Of a DNA stretch of 12,271 nt, positions 1-6,983 are shown piece after piece (the stretch's first letter is position 1; each line of letters begins with the position of its first letter). Under the pieces are notes generated by a model. The model was not told where the DNA came from. It searched no databases and was given only the letters and a program-made list of their open reading frames with translations. The DNA is from Nitrosopumilaceae archaeon (GTDB taxonomy: Archaea > Thermoproteota > Nitrososphaeria > Nitrososphaerales > Nitrosopumilaceae). Where the stretch lies: the NCBI GenBank assembly GCA_013330055.1, contig DUJB01000075.1, forward strand, positions 1 to 12,271. The letters run 5' to 3'. The position numbers were made by a program, and so were the translations under genes.

Positions 1-11
1 AAATTAAAAAG
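1..11 (-). terminator. T-run after the tRNA(CAT) gene
   Basis: On the minus strand the bases right after the tRNA 3' end read CTTTTTAATTT. Archaeal RNA polymerase commonly stops at short T-runs without a hairpin, and the position one base past the discriminator fits a terminator for this gene. The call rests on base composition and position only. The run continues to the window edge, so its full length is not seen. Confidence 0.4.
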
Positions 12-12
12 A

Positions 13-86
13 TGGGCCCAAAGGGCTTCGATCCCTTGGCTCACCGGTTATGAGCCGGTTACTCTACCAAGCTGAGTTATGGGCCC
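13..86 (-). tRNA. tRNA with CAT anticodon (elongator Met or Ile2)
   Basis: A full 74-nt cloverleaf reads on the minus strand. It has a 7-bp acceptor stem (GGGCCCA/TGGGCCC), a D-stem ACTC/GAGT, an anticodon stem ACCGG/CCGGT with loop CTCATAA, a 5-base variable loop and a T-stem AAGGG/CCCTT. The discriminator is A and no CCA is encoded. It is probably not the initiator: the first pair is G-C rather than the archaeal A-U, and the anticodon stem lacks three stacked G-C pairs of the G29-G31 type (pair 29-41 is C-G). A CAT anticodon can serve elongator Met or, once C34 carries agmatidine, Ile for AUA. Sequence alone does not settle which. Oddities are A10-U25 in the D-stem and A54 in the T-loop, where T is nearly universal. 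A box A lies about 28 bases upstream. Confidence 0.93.
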
Positions 87-110
87 ACGAAAAAACAGAT
101 TTGGATGTAG

Positions 111-118
111 TATAAAAA
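111..118 (-). promoter_or_regulatory. Box A (TATA) promoter of the tRNA(CAT) gene
   Basis: The minus strand reads TTTTTATA, centred about 28 bases before the first base of the tRNA. That is the expected distance for an archaeal TATA box bound by TBP. The same octamer occurs upstream of nuoA at 12254-12261. It lies between the stop of the CADD-like gene and the tRNA, so the tRNA probably has its own promoter rather than depending on read-through. Confidence 0.7.
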
Positions 119-130
119 TGGTATTAGAGA

Positions 131-769
131 TTAACAGTAAGCCTCGTAACAACTATCAAGTAGCATGTTCTGTGCAGAAATGGAACTAGTTGCAATTTTG
201 AATAATTCTTCTTCTCTTTCAAAAGGAATTTTTTCAAGAATCCTTCTCCAAGTTGCTGCGTGCCTGATATCAGCTTCTGCATGAAGTCTAAAGTATTCTA
301 TCGCATCGTCACTTGTTAAATCATAAAATTTTCGCATTCCATCAATTTTTGAGAGGCTGATTTTTGGAATCTCTTGTTCTAATGCATACATAGCAGCAGT
401 GCCGCCTTCAAAGGAGTTCATGAGTGAAGATAGTTCTGATACTGCACGTCTTGTCTTTTCTAATCCATTGTATTTTTCTAGTTCTTCCTGTGAAACTCCT
501 AATGTGCTAGCAAATTTCATCCAAGGTGCTATGTGTTCTGCCTCTTCTTTTTGATTTGAAACTAGTTCACTTTTAACAGTTTCAGAACTTTGTTGATTAA
601 TTACATTCACAAATGATGGCACTGCTTTTACAAGTTGAAAGTACTCTTTAGAATAACCTTTTAGGGAATCAATAGTTAATTTTCCTTCTGACCACATTAC
701 ATAGAACGGGTGTTTTAACAAACTCTGTTTTTCTATTAATTCATCTATTCTTTTGACAAGTGAATTCAT
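131..769 (-). CDS. CADD-like di-metal oxygenase of the TenA/PqqC superfamily, candidate 4-aminobenzoate synthase
   Basis: This 212-residue, all-helical soluble protein belongs to the haem-oxygenase-like fold (TenA/PqqC/CADD). The best match by recalled sequence is CADD, a chlamydial enzyme that makes 4-aminobenzoate from its own side chains with a di-metal centre. Candidate ligands are E75 or E76, H79, E131, H163, D167 and H170. The spacing from E131 to H163 (32), H163 to D167 (4) and D167 to H170 (3) equals that of CADD E142, H174, D178 and H181. Y23, in HPFYVMW, and K141, ten residues after E131, fall where CADD has its sacrificial Tyr27 and Lys152. It is not a thiaminase II: the only cysteines are C207 and C212, at the extreme C-terminus. 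ATG start; no Shine-Dalgarno is seen, and a T-rich box A lies about 26 bases upstream, so translation is probably leaderless. A T6 run at 90-95 may end the transcript. Automatic annotation might say TenA regulator or PQQ synthase; the 4-aminobenzoate role is inferred. Confidence 0.85.
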   Translation of the reverse strand: MNSLVKRIDELIEKQSLLKHPFYVMWSEGKLTIDSLKGYSKEYFQLVKAVPSFVNVINQQSSETVKSELVSNQKEEAEHIAPWMKFASTLGVSQEELEKYNGLEKTRRAVSELSSLMNSFEGGTAAMYALEQEIPKISLSKIDGMRKFYDLTSDDAIEYFRLHAEADIRHAATWRRILEKIPFEREEELFKIATSSISAQNMLLDSCYEAYC

Positions 770-790
770 GCGCTTTATGAATTTCAGGTA

Positions 791-799
791 ATAAAAAAA
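791..799 (-). promoter_or_regulatory. Likely box A of the CADD-like gene
   Basis: The minus strand carries a T-rich stretch (TTTTTTTAT) centred about 26 bases before the ATG at 769. This matches a TATA box driving an almost leaderless mRNA, in line with the missing ribosome binding site. It is back to back with the tRNA-Glu promoter, making this 83-base gap a compact divergent promoter region. Confidence 0.5.
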
Positions 800-822
800 T
801 CTTTGGAATCACTTCAAAAGGA

Positions 823-829
823 TTTTATG
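823..829 (+). promoter_or_regulatory. Likely box A of tRNA-Glu
   Basis: TTTTATG is centred about 27 bases before the first base of the tRNA-Glu gene, the usual TATA distance. The match to TTTATA is imperfect, so the call depends mainly on position. Confidence 0.45.
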
Positions 830-852
830 GACAAAAAACAGGATGCAGTTGG

Positions 853-944
853 GCTCCAGTGGTGTAGACCGGTCAAGCATACCGCCCTTTCAAGGCGGTG
901 ATCCCGGGTTCAAATTCTTTGTGATGAAAATCCCGGCTGGAGCA
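853..944 (+). tRNA. tRNA-Glu(TTC) with an intron in the T-loop
   Basis: The cloverleaf has a 7-bp acceptor GCTCCAG (853-859)/CTGGAGC (937-943) with discriminator A944. The anticodon stem is CCGCC/GGCGG with loop CTTTCAA, giving anticodon TTC (889-891) and glutamate identity. The D-stem is weak (GTGT with GCAT, two G-U pairs), but the loop keeps A14, G15, G18-G19 and A21. The T-stem is CCGGG (904-908)/CCCGG (932-936). The T-loop is interrupted by 16 bases; removing them restores the 7-base loop TTCAAAT and a 76-nt tRNA. No CCA is encoded. Simple tRNA models may miss or mis-score this gene because of the intron position. The downstream prenyl synthase gene begins 51 bases later and might share its transcript. 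Confidence 0.95.
915..930 (+). other. Non-canonical 16-nt tRNA intron with bulge-helix-bulge motif, position 59/60
   Basis: The flanking bases fold into a strict bulge-helix-bulge. The outer helix is the T-stem. The central 4-bp helix is TTCA (909-912) with TGAA (925-928). The two 3-base bulges are AAT (913-915) and AAT (929-931), and a 2-bp inner helix TC/GA closes a 5-base loop. Archaeal splicing endonuclease cuts after the second base of each bulge, giving cuts after 914 and after 930. Ligation gives the T-loop TTCAAAT, so the intron lies between tRNA positions 59 and 60. The fold and the exact repair of the loop are seen in the sequence; the cleavage rule is known enzymology; splicing itself is inferred. 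Confidence 0.92.
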
Positions 945-995
945 CCTACAAAGCATTAATATCCTAACATAAGTTAAGCTCTTTAGTGCAAGTTT

Positions 996-1850
996 GTGGA
1001 TAGAAAAAATTTCGAAATAAATCCGCTAATAAAAGACTACAAGCAATATCTTGATAAAATAAATGAAGCGCTAAAACGTGAACTTGAACTCTACTCTGCC
1101 TCAGAGTTTGTAGAACCATTACAATATGCTCTTGATGGAGGAAAACGAATACGGCCACTCATCTTGTTATTATCAGCAGAAAGCATTGGAAATTGTGATG
1201 AAAATGCATATACTGCGGCATGTGCCGTCGAACTACTACACACAGAATCAGTCATTCATGATGATATAATAGACAATGAGACGTTAAGGCGAAGAAAAGA
1301 TCCATTTCATATCAAGTATGGGTATAACACAAGTATCCTCACGGGGGATTTTGTTCTTGGTTTAATCCTAAATATAGCCTCAAGAATTAACAACCCGCGA
1401 ATAGCGAGTGAGCTATCAACAACAGCTATGATGATGAGCGATGGCGAGATGATTGAAGCTAGATTAGAATCAAGTGGGGATGTTACATTTGATGATTATC
1501 TCAAAGTAATGGAATACAAAACAGCTACAGCTTTTGAAGCAGCGTCAAAAATAGGTGCAATACTTGGAGGTGGAACCGAAGATCAGATATTGGCATTAGC
1601 AGAATATGGAAAAAATGTTGGAATTGCATATCAAATTCATGATGATTTGCAAGACTGGAATAATGAAGACAAATTATTCAATGTATTAATAAAGAAGAGT
1701 TCAGACCCGCGTGATGTTTTCAACCATATGGATTATTTGTTAAAAGATTATTCTTTGAAATCAAAAGCTGGTTTGCGAAAAATAAAAGAAGGTCAGGCTA
1801 AATCGCATTTAGAGAATCTTTTAGATCTTACTATGTTCAAGGTGCAATAG
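996..1850 (+). CDS. Short-form isoprenyl (polyprenyl) diphosphate synthase
   Basis: This 284-residue trans-prenyltransferase would condense isopentenyl diphosphate with allylic diphosphates, for example to make the C20 chains of archaeal lipids or longer chains for quinones. Visible motifs are GGKRIRP (48-54), the first aspartate-rich motif DDIID (89-93) followed by three arginines (98-100), LTGD near 115-118, K175-T176, and the second aspartate-rich motif DDLQD (216-220). The residue five before the first motif is E84, not the bulky aromatic of many short-chain enzymes, so product length cannot be read with confidence. The segment after DDLQD lacks the usual GKxxGxD and GKxTLP lysine motifs, and the protein is some 40 residues shorter than typical members. 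Start is GTG at 996, the only start possible because a TAG lies in frame at 984-986. No Shine-Dalgarno is seen. A weak TTAATAT lies at 956-962. The 3' end overlaps nuoN tail to tail by 14 bases. Confidence 0.9.
   Translation: MDRKNFEINPLIKDYKQYLDKINEALKRELELYSASEFVEPLQYALDGGKRIRPLILLLSAESIGNCDENAYTAACAVELLHTESVIHDDIIDNETLRRRKDPFHIKYGYNTSILTGDFVLGLILNIASRINNPRIASELSTTAMMMSDGEMIEARLESSGDVTFDDYLKVMEYKTATAFEAASKIGAILGGGTEDQILALAEYGKNVGIAYQIHDDLQDWNNEDKLFNVLIKKSSDPRDVFNHMDYLLKDYSLKSKAGLRKIKEGQAKSHLENLLDLTMFKVQ
1778..1787 (-). terminator. Possible T-rich terminator of the nuo operon
   Basis: The minus strand reads TTTTATTTTT about 50 bases past the nuoN stop, inside the 3' part of the prenyl synthase gene. 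Nothing nearer looks like a T-run, so this is the best candidate for the operon end. If used, the nuo transcript is antisense to the last 70 or so bases of the prenyl synthase mRNA. The evidence is base composition only. Confidence 0.25.
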
Positions 1851-3327
1851 AAACTGTCGATATGCTTGGTACAGCAGATTGTGTGAACTGTATAATTGGA
1901 TCTGGATAGACACCTATTGCTACTATGAAGATAATTGAAAATACCATTACAGCTATTATTGATTTCGGTTCTTTTACTCTCTTGTCTGATTCGCCTTCTT
2001 CAAAGTACATTTTTCTTATCATCCAACCGTAGTAAGCTAGTGAGAGTGCACTGTTTAGAACTCCAGCTATGGCAAGATATGGGGCCCATGAGACGACAGA
2101 GCCTGCATCTATAGCAGATCCAAATAACATTAGTTTACTCCAAAATCCATTCAGTGGTGGAACACCAGCTAATGCAAGAAGTGAAACCACTAATCCGATT
2201 GATGTTATTGGCATTCGTTTGCCAAGACCACGTATCTTGTCAAGATGTGAAACTGCCAAAGTTGTGATTATTCCTGCAGCTGCTATAAAGGCTGCACCTT
2301 TCATCACTGCGTGATTTAGTATATGGAAAAGTGCAGCTTGGATTCCAATTTGAGAATATGGTGCAATGCTCAAACCAATCAAAATGTAACCTGCTTGTGC
2401 TATGCTTGAGTATGCTAACATTCTAGTGATGTTCTTTTGCATAATTGCAGCTATGTTTCCAACAGTCATTGTCATTATAGCAATAATTCCAAGTGCAAAT
2501 GTCCATTCCAAATTAAGTGCCACGGTCCCCATGACAATAACACGTAAAGCAGCAGCAAATCCAGCTTTCTTTGTTCCAGCAGCTAAAAGTGTAGATATTG
2601 TTGTCGGAGCGCCCTCGTACGTATCAGGTAACCACATATGGAATGGTACAAGTCCCATCTTGAATCCAAATCCTGCGATGAACATTGCGACTGAAAGAAG
2701 TGCTAGAGGCATCATGTCAGGTCCAAGATGTGAAAATCCTGAAATTACTTGGGCAATGTTTGTTGAACCAGTAAGACCATATGCAATTGAGATTCCGTAA
2801 ATTATGATTGCAGATGATAACGCACCAAACAAAAAGTACTTGAGCGCAGCTTCATTTGATGCTGGATCTTTTTTCATAAATCCTGCGAGAACATATGTTG
2901 GAATACTCATGAGTTCCCAAGCCACAAGTAACATTACCAAGTCAGTAGAATACGCAATAAGCACCATTCCAACTGACGCAAGAAGAATTAGAGAATAGTA
3001 TACAGCTGGATGTGCTTTTCCTCTCATGTAGCTAAATGAACCAACTGTCGTCATTATTGAAACAATAAGCATGGTTATTGCAAAAAATGAGCCAAACATA
3101 TCATCTACCAAGACATTTTCTGAAAATATTGCAGCTGGTGCTACCTTGTCTGCTATGATTTGATATGCAACAAAACCAATTGCTGCAATTAATGCACCAA
3201 GTGTTATTGCACCATAAAATGAAGACGAACCTTTCTCTTTTTTTATTACATTAATTACTGGAAGTATTACACCAACTGCTCCTAGTATTATAGTTAGAAT
3301 GATTGGTGTTGAGGTAAAGTCTATCAT
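1837..3327 (-). CDS. nuoN: Complex I subunit N (antiporter-like membrane subunit)
   Basis: This 496-residue polytopic membrane protein is one of the three Mrp-antiporter-like proton-pumping subunits, next to the quinone module. About 14 hydrophobic segments are visible. The charged residues of the half-channels are kept: E138 in AWELMSIP (E. coli NuoN E133), K223 in the FKMGLVPFH segment, K253/K254 in the broken-helix region, H335/H339 and K343 in the second repeat, and K398 in NGFWSK. It starts at ATG 3327, behind a strong Shine-Dalgarno AGGAG (3333-3337, 5-base spacer) that is woven into the nuoL stop codon. It is the last gene of the operon. Its final codons overlap the end of the convergent prenyl synthase gene by 14 bases. 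Confidence 0.95.
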   Translation of the reverse strand: MIDFTSTPIILTIILGAVGVILPVINVIKKEKGSSSFYGAITLGALIAAIGFVAYQIIADKVAPAAIFSENVLVDDMFGSFFAITMLIVSIMTTVGSFSYMRGKAHPAVYYSLILLASVGMVLIAYSTDLVMLLVAWELMSIPTYVLAGFMKKDPASNEAALKYFLFGALSSAIIIYGISIAYGLTGSTNIAQVISGFSHLGPDMMPLALLSVAMFIAGFGFKMGLVPFHMWLPDTYEGAPTTISTLLAAGTKKAGFAAALRVIVMGTVALNLEWTFALGIIAIMTMTVGNIAAIMQKNITRMLAYSSIAQAGYILIGLSIAPYSQIGIQAALFHILNHAVMKGAAFIAAAGIITTLAVSHLDKIRGLGKRMPITSIGLVVSLLALAGVPPLNGFWSKLMLFGSAIDAGSVVSWAPYLAIAGVLNSALSLAYYGWMIRKMYFEEGESDKRVKEPKSIIAVMVFSIIFIVAIGVYPDPIIQFTQSAVPSISTVSIAP

Positions 3328-3335
3328 TTTTTCTC

Positions 3336-5417
3336 CTAAATTAATAATAGCAATACTACAAAGAGTATTCCTGCTCCAAATACATACAAGTATGATTGTG
3401 AAATTCCAGTTTGAGTCCCTTGGATAACTTTAGCGCTCCACCCTACTGCTTTTTCTGAACCTTTGTTCATACCATCTATTACAGTGCTTTCAAAGTATCT
3501 CCAAATTCCACGTGCAAAAAACAATGGTGCAGTTACAAATGACCAGTAAATTAAGGAGTTAAGATACCATCTGTTTAGGAAAAATTTGTGTATAGCATAG
3601 AAAAACAAATTAGAGTTTACAAATTTTACAGGATCTACGAATCTTCCTATGTAGAAAATATATCCAAGTCCAAATCCAACTGCAAATGCAATTAGTGATG
3701 CCATAAGTGCGATGGGGTTTATACCAGACAAGAATCCACCAAGAATTGGTTCTGATTCCATTGCAACTTCATGTTCTGTACTGATTCCAAATGTATTACT
3801 AAGATACTCAGTGAAAAGTTCATGTATTCCTTCCTCAGCAGATAAACCAATTATACCAATGCCTATCGTCAGAACAGCAAGTATACCATATGGCACCCAC
3901 ATTGATTTTGGTGCCTCATGTATGTGGTGTCCTTCTTTTTCCATTTTTTCAATATGTTTGCTTTTGTTTCCAAAGAATACCATGCCAATCATTCTTGTAG
4001 TATAAAATGCAGTTATGATTGCGGTGATGAGTGCAATTGTAAATATTGGTATTGCCCAAGTATTTCCAGATTCATAAACAGCCGCAAATATTGCGTCTTT
4101 ACTCCAGAAGCCTGTTGTGATAAATGGAGCACCCATCAGAGCAAGTCCTGCAGCCCACATGAACGCATATGTCTTTCTCATGTGTTTTCTCAATCCTCCC
4201 ATGTCAGTCATGAATCTAGAGCCAACAATATGCAACAAGGAACCAGCTGCCATGAACAATGAAGCTTTAAACATTGCGTGAGAAATCAGATGGAAGAATC
4301 CAGCAGTATAACCATCAACAAATTGTTGTGAAAGTCCAGCTATTCCAAGTGCCATCATCATATATCCAATCTGAGAACCTGTAGAATATGCAAGTACTTT
4401 TTTGATCTCAGGAGAAACCATTCCTTGTGTTGCAAGTAAGAGTGCTGTAATTGCACCTACCCATGCAATTATCTCAAAGAATTGATCCATTGCAATTCCA
4501 ACTGCTGCAAGCGCAAAGAACAATGGCCCTAGTCTTGCTACCAAAAAGACTCCTGCTTTTACCATTGTAGCTGCATGAATCAAAGCAGATACTGCTGTTG
4601 GGCCAGTCATGGCTTCAAGTAACCATTCGTTTAATGGGAATTGTGCAGATTTTCCAATAGCACCACCAAAGAGTAAAACTGCTGCAGGGACTAGTAGACC
4701 TTGTGCAGACATTGCAGTTGCCCAAGCAGTATCATGAGTTAATTCTCGAAAACCAAATGTTCCAGCAAATGCAAATATCAATAACATTCCAGCAAGCATC
4801 ATAATGTCTCCTACTTTTGTCATGATGAATGCCTTCATTCCTGCATGTGTTGGAGAATAATATTGTAATACACCAAGAGCAGTATACCCTTCAGTTCCAA
4901 CATGATCCTTCTTTTTATCTTGGTACCAAAAGCTTATCAGCGCATATGAAGCAAGTCCTACTCCTTCCCATCCAAAGAATAATTGTAAGAAATTATCAGA
5001 CAAAACAATTAGTTGCATTGAGCCTATAAAGAACAGCATCCAAAACCAGAATCTTGTGATGCTTTTGTCTCCTTTCATGTAGCCTGTACTATATACCATA
5101 ATCAAAAAAGAAATCCAGCCAACTACGTTTGCCATCATAATTGCAAGGGGATCTGCAAGAACTCCTGCTTTCAGTCCAATTGACGATATCCATGGGATCT
5201 GATCGTGTATTTCATTTCCTTCAAGTGCGGAGGGCAATAGCATGACTGCTGAAATTGCACTCATCAATGCAAAGGCTACTGCAACTGCACTAGTTCCTCT
5301 ACTGGAGAATTTTGCAACACCTGGAACTATTAGGGCTGCAACAAATGGTAGAATCCAGATTGCCCAACCGTTAAGTGCGCCTGTTCCTAAATCAAGTCCT
5401 GCAATTTCAAGTGCCAT
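3336..5417 (-). CDS. nuoL: Complex I subunit L (distal antiporter-like subunit with lateral helix)
   Basis: This 693-residue membrane protein is the largest pump subunit, at the far end of the membrane arm. Proton-path residues are present: E151 in GWEGVGLASY, K256 in GKSAQFP, H281 and K287 in the broken-helix region, H376, H380 and K384 in the second repeat, and K440 in GFWSK. The long C-terminal part (about 600-693) has an amphipathic stretch and a last hydrophobic helix, as expected for the lateral helix that clamps the antiporter subunits; this separates L from M and N. A loop near residues 166-195 is about 20 residues longer than I recall for bacterial NuoL. ATG start at 5417, three bases after the nuoM TAG, with a G-run (GGGGG) upstream that may act as a weak ribosome binding site. 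It lies after nuoM, the reverse of the usual nuoK-L-M-N order. Confidence 0.95.
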   Translation of the reverse strand: MALEIAGLDLGTGALNGWAIWILPFVAALIVPGVAKFSSRGTSAVAVAFALMSAISAVMLLPSALEGNEIHDQIPWISSIGLKAGVLADPLAIMMANVVGWISFLIMVYSTGYMKGDKSITRFWFWMLFFIGSMQLIVLSDNFLQLFFGWEGVGLASYALISFWYQDKKKDHVGTEGYTALGVLQYYSPTHAGMKAFIMTKVGDIMMLAGMLLIFAFAGTFGFRELTHDTAWATAMSAQGLLVPAAVLLFGGAIGKSAQFPLNEWLLEAMTGPTAVSALIHAATMVKAGVFLVARLGPLFFALAAVGIAMDQFFEIIAWVGAITALLLATQGMVSPEIKKVLAYSTGSQIGYMMMALGIAGLSQQFVDGYTAGFFHLISHAMFKASLFMAAGSLLHIVGSRFMTDMGGLRKHMRKTYAFMWAAGLALMGAPFITTGFWSKDAIFAAVYESGNTWAIPIFTIALITAIITAFYTTRMIGMVFFGNKSKHIEKMEKEGHHIHEAPKSMWVPYGILAVLTIGIGIIGLSAEEGIHELFTEYLSNTFGISTEHEVAMESEPILGGFLSGINPIALMASLIAFAVGFGLGYIFYIGRFVDPVKFVNSNLFFYAIHKFFLNRWYLNSLIYWSFVTAPLFFARGIWRYFESTVIDGMNKGSEKAVGWSAKVIQGTQTGISQSYLYVFGAGILFVVLLLLI

Positions 5418-5420
5418 GAT

Positions 5421-6983
5421 CTAAACCCCCACTACTCCTTTCATGAAAGGGATTATTTGATTAAAGAAAATGTCTGGATAGATTCCTACCACAATAGTAA
5501 ATCCTGCTAATACCATCATTGGCGCGGTAATGTACCAGCTTGCTTCCTTTGTGTTTGAAAGATTTTCTGGGAGTTTTCCAAAAAATACACGCTTCATCAT
5601 CCATAAAATGTACGACATGGTAATAACAGTAGAAACCAGTCCTAGACCAAATGTAACCATCCTAATTGTAGAACCTTCTTGTATCGCAGTTTGTAATGCA
5701 CCATAAAACAGAGTCCATTCTCCCATGAATCCACTAGTTGGAGGAATTCCCATTATTGTAAGAGCTCCAATCATTGCACATACTGCAGTAATAGGCATCT
5801 TTCCTGCGAGTCCACCAAGTTTAGTCATACTTCTTGTACCAACTTGCAATATTACAGCACCTGCCATCATGAAGAGCAGTCCTTTACCAAGTCCGTGCGA
5901 TACATACATCATTTCTGAGCCAGCCAGTCCTAACGCAGATGCAGAACCAATTCCAAATAACAGATAACCCATCTGACTTATACTAGAATATGCAAACAAT
6001 CTCTTGATGTCGTCTTGCATTAGTGCCATCGCACCACCGTAAAGCATGGTTGCTAATCCCCACAAGTTAAGAAATAGTGAAAAGTGTTCGTACTGTCCTG
6101 GTAGAAGTTGGACGATAAGTCTGATAATTCCGTATGCGCCAATTCCGATCATTGCTGGTGACAAGAGTGCACTTATTGGTGTTGGAGCTTCAGCGTGCGC
6201 ATATGGAAGCCATATGTGAAAAATAAATGCAGCAAGTTTTACTCCAAGTCCAATTATTATCGCCACAGCTGCAAATGCAAGAATATCTGGCGGAATTCTC
6301 TCTTCTCTAATTTCAGCAAAATTAAAGCTACCAGTACTAAGTCCAATTGCCAAAAATCCTAAAAGTAAAACAACTGCACCAACATGAGTCCAGAAAAAGA
6401 ACAGGAGTGCGATTCTTCTTCTTGCACCATATCCATAGAATGCAATCAAAAAGAAACCAGGAATCAGCATCACCTCAAAGAAAACATAAAATTCTATCAG
6501 GTTGGTAGCAAGTACAGTACCAAGCATTCCCATAGCAAAGACAAGATATAGTGCAAAGTAAATTCCGATTTGATTATTTAAATATCCTTTAAGAGCAGAA
6601 GATTCAATGATTGCAGTAGATTGACCATCGCCTACCAGTTGTTTTTGATGATGCATTTTTTCTTCAAATTGTTCAGTAATTTTTGCAACCATGTATGGTT
6701 TTGAATAAATTGCAAGCACTGTGGACAAAACATAAATTATAATTGCAAAAGGTGATGCAAGTCCATCAAGTAAGAATCCAAATTCTCCAAACATTTTAGT
6801 CCAAGGGTAATGTTCTTCATAGGTTCCTGATAATACTGGAGCGATCATTATTGTTGTACAATATAGTAGTAATCCAAACGTAAACCAAGTTGCTGCATTA
6901 GGTCCGGATTTTCTTCCGAGATAGTAAGCTACAGGCGACAGTAGTAGCGGTAAAAAGACCGCCTGTAACAATACATATTCCAT
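5421..6983 (-). CDS. nuoM: Complex I subunit M (central antiporter-like subunit)
   Basis: This 520-residue polytopic protein is the middle proton-pumping subunit of the membrane arm. It is assigned to M by FFEVMLIP around E170 (E. coli E144), K249 in GVKLAAFIFHIWLP (E. coli K234) and E422 in SGFMGEW (E. coli E407, where L and N have lysine). The helix-8 lysine (E. coli K265) appears to be glycine: the stretch LLSPAMIGIGAYG places G280 there. Residues 101-136 form a long charged loop (EEKMHHQKQ and following), some 35 residues more than recalled for the bacterial protein. The ATG shares one base with the nuoK stop (TAATG), implying translational coupling. Confidence 0.95.
   Translation of the reverse strand: MEYVLLQAVFLPLLLSPVAYYLGRKSGPNAATWFTFGLLLYCTTIMIAPVLSGTYEEHYPWTKMFGEFGFLLDGLASPFAIIIYVLSTVLAIYSKPYMVAKITEQFEEKMHHQKQLVGDGQSTAIIESSALKGYLNNQIGIYFALYLVFAMGMLGTVLATNLIEFYVFFEVMLIPGFFLIAFYGYGARRRIALLFFFWTHVGAVVLLLGFLAIGLSTGSFNFAEIREERIPPDILAFAAVAIIIGLGVKLAAFIFHIWLPYAHAEAPTPISALLSPAMIGIGAYGIIRLIVQLLPGQYEHFSLFLNLWGLATMLYGGAMALMQDDIKRLFAYSSISQMGYLLFGIGSASALGLAGSEMMYVSHGLGKGLLFMMAGAVILQVGTRSMTKLGGLAGKMPITAVCAMIGALTIMGIPPTSGFMGEWTLFYGALQTAIQEGSTIRMVTFGLGLVSTVITMSYILWMMKRVFFGKLPENLSNTKEASWYITAPMMVLAGFTIVVGIYPDIFFNQIIPFMKGVVGV

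Noticed and set aside
13..86. Initiator tRNA-Met
   Set aside because: The first pair is G-C instead of A-U and the anticodon stem lacks the three G-C pairs typical of archaeal initiators.
131..769. Thiaminase II (TenA) or PQQ synthase
   Set aside because: There is no internal catalytic cysteine, and the ligand and Tyr/Lys spacing matches CADD better. No pqq genes are nearby.
904..936. Broken tRNA-Glu pseudogene with an insertion
   Set aside because: The insertion forms a strict bulge-helix-bulge whose removal restores a perfect T-loop, and every stem is intact. A random insertion would not do this.
2402..2800. 132-codon open frame on the plus strand opposite nuoN
   Set aside because: It lies wholly antisense to a well-conserved nuoN region and its translation shows no family motif. 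It arises from the codon bias of the gene on the other strand.
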